DNA of 64,000 nt from Haladaptatus halobius. GTDB taxonomy: Archaea > Halobacteriota > Halobacteria > Halobacteriales > Haladaptataceae. Of the stretch, positions 58,777-64,000 are shown in pieces. The stretch covers positions 1 to 64,000 of the forward strand of contig NZ_CP085335.1 in NCBI RefSeq assembly GCF_020618475.1, given 5' to 3'. A program made the translations under genes and the position numbers. Each line of letters starts with the position of its first letter. Position 1 is the first letter of the stretch. Below the pieces are notes generated by a model. That model searched no databases, was not told the origin of the DNA, and was given only the letters and a program-made list of their open reading frames with translations.

Positions 58777-59724
58777 TCAAGCGTACCCTAAATGTTTGAG
58801 ACGATCCTCAACTGTTTCGTCTGAGACCGAGGCCGCTTCTTCTGGCGGATCGCTGCATACTTCTCGCCGTTCATTGAATGGCGGCTCGTGCCACGGCACT
58901 TCAATCAGTTCCGGGAAGCGAAGGCCTGGTGGATGACCGTATTTCTGCAGTGGGATTGGCCACAGTCGTCTCCCAAAGAGGTTACCATGATCTGAGGTGA
59001 CGACCGTTTTGCCATCAAGTTCCTTGATAAGCGCCTCTACATGTTCTTCGACAAGTTTGAAGTTCTCGACGTAGGCATCCCAGACGGTTTGACGGTCAAC
59101 GGAACAGGTGCCTGAATCAAGCTGTGACCAGATAGATGAGCTATTCTCGTCTGTATTCCCTACCGCTCGCGTCGTATGTCCGGTCACTCCACCGCTCTCG
59201 ATTTGTTGTCCGAGCGAACCGATAAACGGGTAGTGTGGTTGCATGAAGTGACTGATAAGTCGTTTATTCGGATACTTTTTATGCGCCTTTGTGGTCGCAC
59301 TGACGACCGATTCTGGACGAACTGTGAGAATCTCCTCATCCCATGAGTCGTCGAATAGATCGATAATAGCGTGAAAAACTCCACTTTCAATCTTTGTTGT
59401 AAATGGATTCGATGTAATGTAAACTGTGTCGTGGTATTCATCGGCGAAGTTGTATTCCATAAATTCTCGGCTTTGACTGCCAGCTGACCTTACCTTTTGT
59501 AATGATCCTGGGAGAGTACTATGATCTCTGAACAGGTCGTATCGGCAAGCATCGAGGATGATAAGATTATCCCACTCTTCATCCATCACCGCGACGGGGT
59601 CACCTGATGCGTAATATGAACCAAACTGCCGGTGGAATTTGACGCCTACTTGAAGCAGTTCACCACGGATCGAGTTCGGGTTCGACAGCACGCGTCTTAC
59701 GCTCTTCTCGTAAGGAATTGCCAT
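58777..59724 (-). CDS. Sulfatase-like enzyme (alkaline phosphatase superfamily), second copy
   Basis: A 315-residue protein, shorter than the first copy and convergent with it (22-base gap). The first metal site is LIILDACRYDLFRDHS, the second VVTSDHGNLFG. A substrate-loop His is in LISHFMQPHYPFIGS. The nucleophile is probably Ser or Thr in RSAGSQSREFMEYN. It ends DRLKHLGYA, like the first copy. ATG 59724 is preferred over an earlier start because its lead MAIPYEKSVRRVL is better formed. Candidate for adding or removing a charged group on the glycan; exact chemistry unknown. Confidence 0.85.
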   Translation of the reverse strand: MAIPYEKSVRRVLSNPNSIRGELLQVGVKFHRQFGSYYASGDPVAVMDEEWDNLIILDACRYDLFRDHSTLPGSLQKVRSAGSQSREFMEYNFADEYHDTVYITSNPFTTKIESGVFHAIIDLFDDSWDEEILTVRPESVVSATTKAHKKYPNKRLISHFMQPHYPFIGSLGQQIESGGVTGHTTRAVGNTDENSSSIWSQLDSGTCSVDRQTVWDAYVENFKLVEEHVEALIKELDGKTVVTSDHGNLFGRRLWPIPLQKYGHPPGLRFPELIEVPWHEPPFNERREVCSDPPEEAASVSDETVEDRLKHLGYA

Positions 59725-59966
59725 ATGAGTGATCACACCTTCTGTAAGTGGTTTTTGAAACATCCTAAGCCCAATAGTAGAACTGTTTCGGTATGCATCG
59801 CCGTCATCGAACGTGTTTGTTAGAACGCCGTCAGTATGTGAGTGATAACGCCTATTACCGATGGATTCATTGTCACAGCTAGTAGTATGACGGCTCCCTG
59901 CTTGTACGATTATCGCTGGAGAGCGGTACGACTAACGTCGCGAGCGAAACTTTGTATCCCCCAACT

Positions 59967-61499
59967 ATGAGTTCAAATTCCAGTTCGGTATTTAAAACGA
60001 TAGCGACTTCTGGCGGAATCCTCTTTATCGGACTCGTTTGCCGCCTCGGCTTAGGCTTCCTTGGACGTCTGGTTATCGCTCGAGAACTTGGAAAAGTCGA
60101 TTATGGATCTGTCACGATTGGTGCGACGTTATTAATGACTGCTTCAATTATCGTAGTGGTCGGCACCGATACCGGCGTTGGTCGATACCTCCCTCGGTTC
60201 GACGACCAAGAGCGGCAACGGGGTGTATTGGTATCGGCGTATCAACTTGTATTGCCTTTCGCTATCGCCGTTGCCGTTATTATCGCATTGTTTGCCAACT
60301 TCCTCGCGACATCCATATTTCACGACGCGGATCTAGCACCAGTACTTAGAATTTTCGCGCTAACCATTCCGCTTGCCGCGTTTGTTCGGTTGACAGTAGG
60401 AAGCATTCGCGGAATGCAAGACGCATTTCCCCGTGTCTACATTCAGAACCTCGCCGTACCTGTCACGCGCTTCATGCTCATCGGCGCTGTGATATTAGTC
60501 GGTTTGGATTCAATAGGTATCGCGTGGGCCTACACAGGATCGTACATTATCGCATCGCTTCTCTCGATCTACTACCTTGTGCGCAAAACCTCGTTATTTA
60601 GTTCAACCAATTGGATACCGATGCGCAAGGAATTGTTATTTTTCTCCGCGCCTCTTATGATCACTGCTACAATGAATATGATATTCTCTAATTTAGATAT
60701 TTTTATGATTGGAGCATTTTCATCAACGGGTGATGTGGGAGTTTATAATGCTACATATCCCCTAGCAATGCTGCTTAGCATTGCTTTAAGTGCCTGCGCT
60801 TTCATTTTCATGCCGGTAATTTCTGAACTTCACTCAAACAATGAATGGAATGAAATGGCGAGGACATACGAGGTCGTCTCGAAGTGGATTTTCCTCGGTA
60901 CGCTCCCCCTCTTTCTTGTCCTCGTCTCGTACCCACAGCTAGTCATTCGAAATACATTCGGTGCCGAATATGTTACAGGTAGCCTGACGTTATCAATTCT
61001 CTCGATTGGCTTCTTCGGGCATGCTGTTGCTGGACCAAGCGGCGATATGTTAACCGCAATTGGACGCCAGAAGTTAGTAATGTATGACAATGTGCTGGTC
61101 GCTGCGCTAAACATTGTCCTGAACTTGCTGTTGATTCCCCAGTACTCATATCTCGGAGCTGCGGTTGCCACGACTGCGAGTTACTTACTGATGAATACGA
61201 TTTATCTCGGATTTCTCTACCGTGAAGTGGGGATTCATCCGTTTCGGGGATCGTTGCTCAAACCTGCACTTGCTGCTGGAGTGCTCTGGGTTATGTTCTA
61301 CTGGGGAATTGAGATGCTCATCACACTCACCCTTCCGTCATTTGTACTCGTTCAAGCGCTTTACTTACTAATCTATCTCGTTATTATTCTCCGCTTTGGT
61401 GGCGTCGAAAGAGAAGAGATTTCGCTCCTCAATGCGTTCGAAAAGCGCATGAAACTAAATCTCGATCCGTTGCGTGCGCTTGCTCGGTACTTTACGTAA
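59967..61499 (+). CDS. Wzx-type oligosaccharide flippase, copy 2
   Basis: A 510-residue paralogue of the flippase at 52798 with about 14 helices. Shared segments include ARELGKVDYGSVTIGATLLM, VGTDTGVGRYLPRFDDQERQ, SAPLMITATMNMIFSNLDIF and GIHPFRGSLL near the C-terminus. DNA is AT-richer than copy 1, so a recent local duplication is unlikely; divergent paralogues brought together is the better reading. ATG 59967 chosen; an upstream TTG is possible. It probably flips a second glycan or an alternative repeat unit. Confidence 0.93.
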   Translation: MSSNSSSVFKTIATSGGILFIGLVCRLGLGFLGRLVIARELGKVDYGSVTIGATLLMTASIIVVVGTDTGVGRYLPRFDDQERQRGVLVSAYQLVLPFAIAVAVIIALFANFLATSIFHDADLAPVLRIFALTIPLAAFVRLTVGSIRGMQDAFPRVYIQNLAVPVTRFMLIGAVILVGLDSIGIAWAYTGSYIIASLLSIYYLVRKTSLFSSTNWIPMRKELLFFSAPLMITATMNMIFSNLDIFMIGAFSSTGDVGVYNATYPLAMLLSIALSACAFIFMPVISELHSNNEWNEMARTYEVVSKWIFLGTLPLFLVLVSYPQLVIRNTFGAEYVTGSLTLSILSIGFFGHAVAGPSGDMLTAIGRQKLVMYDNVLVAALNIVLNLLLIPQYSYLGAAVATTASYLLMNTIYLGFLYREVGIHPFRGSLLKPALAAGVLWVMFYWGIEMLITLTLPSFVLVQALYLLIYLVIILRFGGVEREEISLLNAFEKRMKLNLDPLRALARYFT

Positions 61500-62223
61500 T
61501 AAGGCGGTAAAGGAGATTTCATCGTTATTTTGAATATGGCGATGATATATTGTGATTTCACGCGCTGCAAGGAGAAATGGTTGGAGCAGGCGATAAAAGA
61601 TTTTCATGATGAAATAATTGTATAATTTTAGGAAAGTAACCGCTTCTTCTTTATAATACAGGTAACATCCACCAAGGAGAATACCCTCAAGTATATTATC
61701 GGAACTGATAAATGAATTGTTAAAAGGCCACTATGGATGGCTCCTCTGAGCAGCGAACGTAATGATACCAAAATTGAGGTAGAACTTTCCACTATTGTTG
61801 ATGAGGGCGTAATCATTTATCGACCATTTCTGCATTAAAATTGATATCAAACCAATCGAGATGAAGCTGATTATCGCAGTCTCGAAGACGCGTCTAAAAA
61901 TAAAGTCTGTGGTATCGAATTTATCTTCGGCAACGAACGTGTATTGTCCCTTGTCAATGAATTTGATTCATTCCAGTCAAATGCACTGACTGATTGAGAA
62001 CGCGGTGATCTCCAGGAAAGAAGATGAAACGGATGTTTTTACTGAATTCTACTATGTAGCGTAAATACTATCCCTGGAGTTGTGGCAGTTATTACTGATA
62101 GTTATATCCAAAATTTAAAACAATTAGCGTCGATCATAGGTATTCCCTCTTGCGGGTCACTGCACGAACTCGTTTCACGCCTGGGTGAGAAAACTTATTT
62201 ACTCAAAGTCCCTCGAAGACACT
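61500..62223. other. AT-rich region with gene fragments
   Basis: About 720 bases. Short protein-like pieces on the plus strand: a 33-codon frame from ATG 61737 (MAPLSSERNDTKIEVELSTI ... YRPFLH), then in another frame GIEFIFGNERVLSLVNEFDS (about 61912-61971). They suggest a decayed small gene. A 73-codon frame at 62082-62303 overlaps the small gene at 62224 and is weak. No clear transposase. Confidence 0.35.
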
Positions 62224-62361
62224 ATGATATCACAGAAGGAGTACCGGCCCGTCATTACCGAAGAAAGCTTCCGCCGGTTGGACATTTATCGTGCACAGAA
62301 TAGGTTTCGAAATACTGAGGAAGCGACTGCCGACTTACTCATTAACGTAGGAGACGAGTAA
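62224..62361 (+). CDS. Small antitoxin-like (ribbon-helix-helix-like) protein
   Basis: A 45-residue protein, MISQKEYRPVITEESFRRLD then IYRAQNRFRNTEEATADLLI and an acidic end. The pattern of a beta strand, the helix ITEESFRRLDIYRA, the turn RFRNTEEA and a second helix matches small haloarchaeal antitoxin-like or RHH proteins (S.ETY.RLD.YR...GFSN.EEAI..LL). It ends four bases before the polymerase start, so the two may be co-transcribed. No toxin gene is adjacent. Real gene likely; DNA binding inferred only. Confidence 0.5.
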   Translation: MISQKEYRPVITEESFRRLDIYRAQNRFRNTEEATADLLINVGDE

Positions 62362-62365
62362 GTAA

Positions 62366-63685
62366 ATGAGTCTCACCGCTCTCCTCACTTTGTTTGCTAC
62401 CCTCACACTCCTGTGCCTCTTTCTCGGAGTTATGGCAGTCACCACCAGAAAATTTCTCTTCGAGAGCCTCATTCACCCTGTTGTTCTCATGAACGGCATT
62501 GTCGGATATTTTGTGGTGTTTCCAGCAATTTATATTGTGGCAACAGGACGATTCCGCTTTGAGTATGAGAGTCCTTTTGTCGCATTGGCCATCTCACTTG
62601 CCATTTTATTCGGTGTATATCTCGTCGCCCTCTTCGCATTCCATCAAAGTGATTTCACCCGTTACCTGTCTGCTGGTCCTCGGTTCGACCGACGAGTCGC
62701 TAATCCGTATTTACTCTTTTGGGTTGGCCTTGGTGGCTTTGTTGTGGGTTTACTCTTCTATCTGTATTATGTGAATCTAAATGGGGGATTTGGCCGCCTA
62801 TTAACCGTGACACCCCGTACGGCATTTCAGCAGATTCCGAACACAGGGCGCTATCGGCTCTTCGGTCTCCTTGGCGTGTTTGGTGGATTCATCACGATCC
62901 TCTCTGCATTATATCCCGCCATCGCCAGTCCCAGTCGTGAGAAATCACCTCTTTTGTGGGCAGTTGTTGGCGGCGCGAGTGTCATCACCATCGCCATTGC
63001 GGTTTCCTTCCGCGCACGCATGTTGATCCTCATCCCAGCAGCATATCTGTTGGTCTACCTGTATACGACTGATGTAATCACCGATCGACACTTCGTCGTG
63101 CTCGGGAGTATCACGGTGTTCTTTGGCATCGCGTTCACCTTCATAGAGCATCTGCTAATTAGTTCGGCAGGCATTTGGATGCTCTTTGAGGCAGCAATTC
63201 ACACCGCCCGCCTCCAAGTGTTTATGGTCTTGGTTGACCGCGTCCCTAGTCAGTACCCCTATCAATGGGGTGAAACCTTCTTGCGGGCAATCTTGATTGG
63301 CGTTGACGGTGGTCCACTCCGGTATGGTGAGCATCTAGATATCATCGCCACAGGAAAGAATCGACCAGGAGTCACCCTGTCTGCGATGTTGACCGGCGAG
63401 TTCTATCTCAACTTTGGTGTGATTGGGGCGCTTATGAGCGGAGTGCTCTATGGTCTTTGTCTGAAGTTCGCTTATCAATTACGAACGCTTGAGATGGGGT
63501 ATCTAGTTAATGCACTTTATCCCGTGCTGTTGGTTGGTGCTGTGCTCCTGTTCCCAACGAATATCACCTTTGGTGTGAAAGCGATTGGCTTGCGCTTACT
63601 CCCACCACTCTTCTTGAGTGTATTGGTCGTGTTTCTCTATCAGCACCACTTCAAACAGTGGATACAAACGGAGGCCAAGAACTGA
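62366..63685 (+). CDS. Wzy-like oligosaccharide repeat-unit polymerase
   Basis: A 439-residue membrane protein with about 11-12 helices and a larger outside loop (about residues 300-345: QYPYQWGETFLRAILIGVDG, then RPGVTLSAMLTGEFYLNFGV), the O-antigen-polymerase pattern (GE.Y.NFG.iG). It would link flipped repeat units on the outer face. Together with the initiating transferase, GTs and flippases it completes a Wzx/Wzy-type set. No sequence motif fixes the linkage. DNA is AT-rich compared with the chromosomal part. Confidence 0.85.
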   Translation: MSLTALLTLFATLTLLCLFLGVMAVTTRKFLFESLIHPVVLMNGIVGYFVVFPAIYIVATGRFRFEYESPFVALAISLAILFGVYLVALFAFHQSDFTRYLSAGPRFDRRVANPYLLFWVGLGGFVVGLLFYLYYVNLNGGFGRLLTVTPRTAFQQIPNTGRYRLFGLLGVFGGFITILSALYPAIASPSREKSPLLWAVVGGASVITIAIAVSFRARMLILIPAAYLLVYLYTTDVITDRHFVVLGSITVFFGIAFTFIEHLLISSAGIWMLFEAAIHTARLQVFMVLVDRVPSQYPYQWGETFLRAILIGVDGGPLRYGEHLDIIATGKNRPGVTLSAMLTGEFYLNFGVIGALMSGVLYGLCLKFAYQLRTLEMGYLVNALYPVLLVGAVLLFPTNITFGVKAIGLRLLPPLFLSVLVVFLYQHHFKQWIQTEAKN

Positions 63686-64000
63686 TTTAATATCCAAGAT
63701 GATATATTCGGCACCGTCTAGTTAAGCCGATTCAGTCGAATTGATCAGTGGGAGCAACTAGAAAGAGAGTGACATCAGCAGTGGCCTCGCTTTGCTCATC
63801 TTCGCACTTTGGGGTGACTCCCAATTCATTCTAGAACGTGTAGACGTTCCATCGGAGTGAGAGACGCTCAGCGTCCTAGTTTTTCGCTTCGACGGTTATC
63901 TAGTCAGTGCTGTATATTCGTTATCATGTATTTTTTGAAACTCATAAAATAATTTACTGTTGTAGTATCATACGACAATTAGATTTGGCTTTTTAAACTT
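63686..64000. other. AT-rich right end
   Basis: No gene resolved. A plus-strand segment GLALLIFALWGDSQFILERV (about 63784-63843) reads like protein but stops within 30 codons, so it could be a fragment. The last 100 bases are very AT-rich. Confidence 0.3.

Overview
The window is haloarchaeal chromosomal DNA (class Halobacteria). Its proteins are strongly acidic, most of it is GC-rich, and it has archaeal replication and transcription genes (RfcS, Orc1/Cdc6, a TFB), an archaeal-type AlaRS, the ubiquitin-like modifier SAMP2, a Bat-type HTH regulator and Tat-type substrate-binding proteins. A Haladaptatus-like genus fits the gene style, but the sequence alone does not prove it. No rRNA, tRNA or CRISPR array was found.

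1-35.2 kb is mostly ordinary chromosome. In order: a broken gene at the left edge, an XPD/DinG-type helicase, small conserved proteins, a flavin reductase, a phosphohexomutase, an MFS transporter, a samp2-GNAT pair, a bactofilin-like membrane protein, rfcS, a dead GNAT gene, an ABC exporter pair, alaS, an S66 peptidase, an esterase/aldolase cluster, an iron-type substrate-binding protein behind an inverted-repeat operator, a sugar ABC operon without its ATPase, an HD phosphohydrolase, an SPFH protein, uvrB, a SnoaL-like protein, a Bat-type regulator and an Orc1/Cdc6. Small lesions recur: a nonsense codon plus frameshift in the GNAT gene, a nonsense codon in a small membrane protein, and apparent in-frame deletions or a duplication in three neighbouring genes at 20.7-22.4 kb.

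35.2-46.5 kb is an accessory block. It opens with a 3' fragment of a glycosyltransferase gene that is nearly the same as the end of the intact gene at 48.9 kb, in the same orientation. A heavily decayed PQQ-type beta-propeller gene follows, then a frameshifted coupling-protein-like (TraD/VirD4/HerA-like) gene, a divergent TFB with an altered B-reader, and a 1279-residue VirB4/HerA-like ATPase with a zinc cluster and an unusual C-terminal domain. I read this as the remains of an integrated transfer element that carries its own general transcription factor. A truncated uppP gene closes the block.

47-63.7 kb is a surface-glycan locus: a polyprenyl-phosphate sugar phosphotransferase, five GT4-type glycosyltransferases, two paralogous Wzx-type flippases, two alkaline-phosphatase-superfamily (sulfatase-like) enzymes and a Wzy-like polymerase. 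Together these make up an archaeal counterpart of a Wzx/Wzy pathway for S-layer glycan or exopolysaccharide. Base composition becomes AT-richer toward the right end, and gene remnants between the intact genes indicate repeated cassette turnover.
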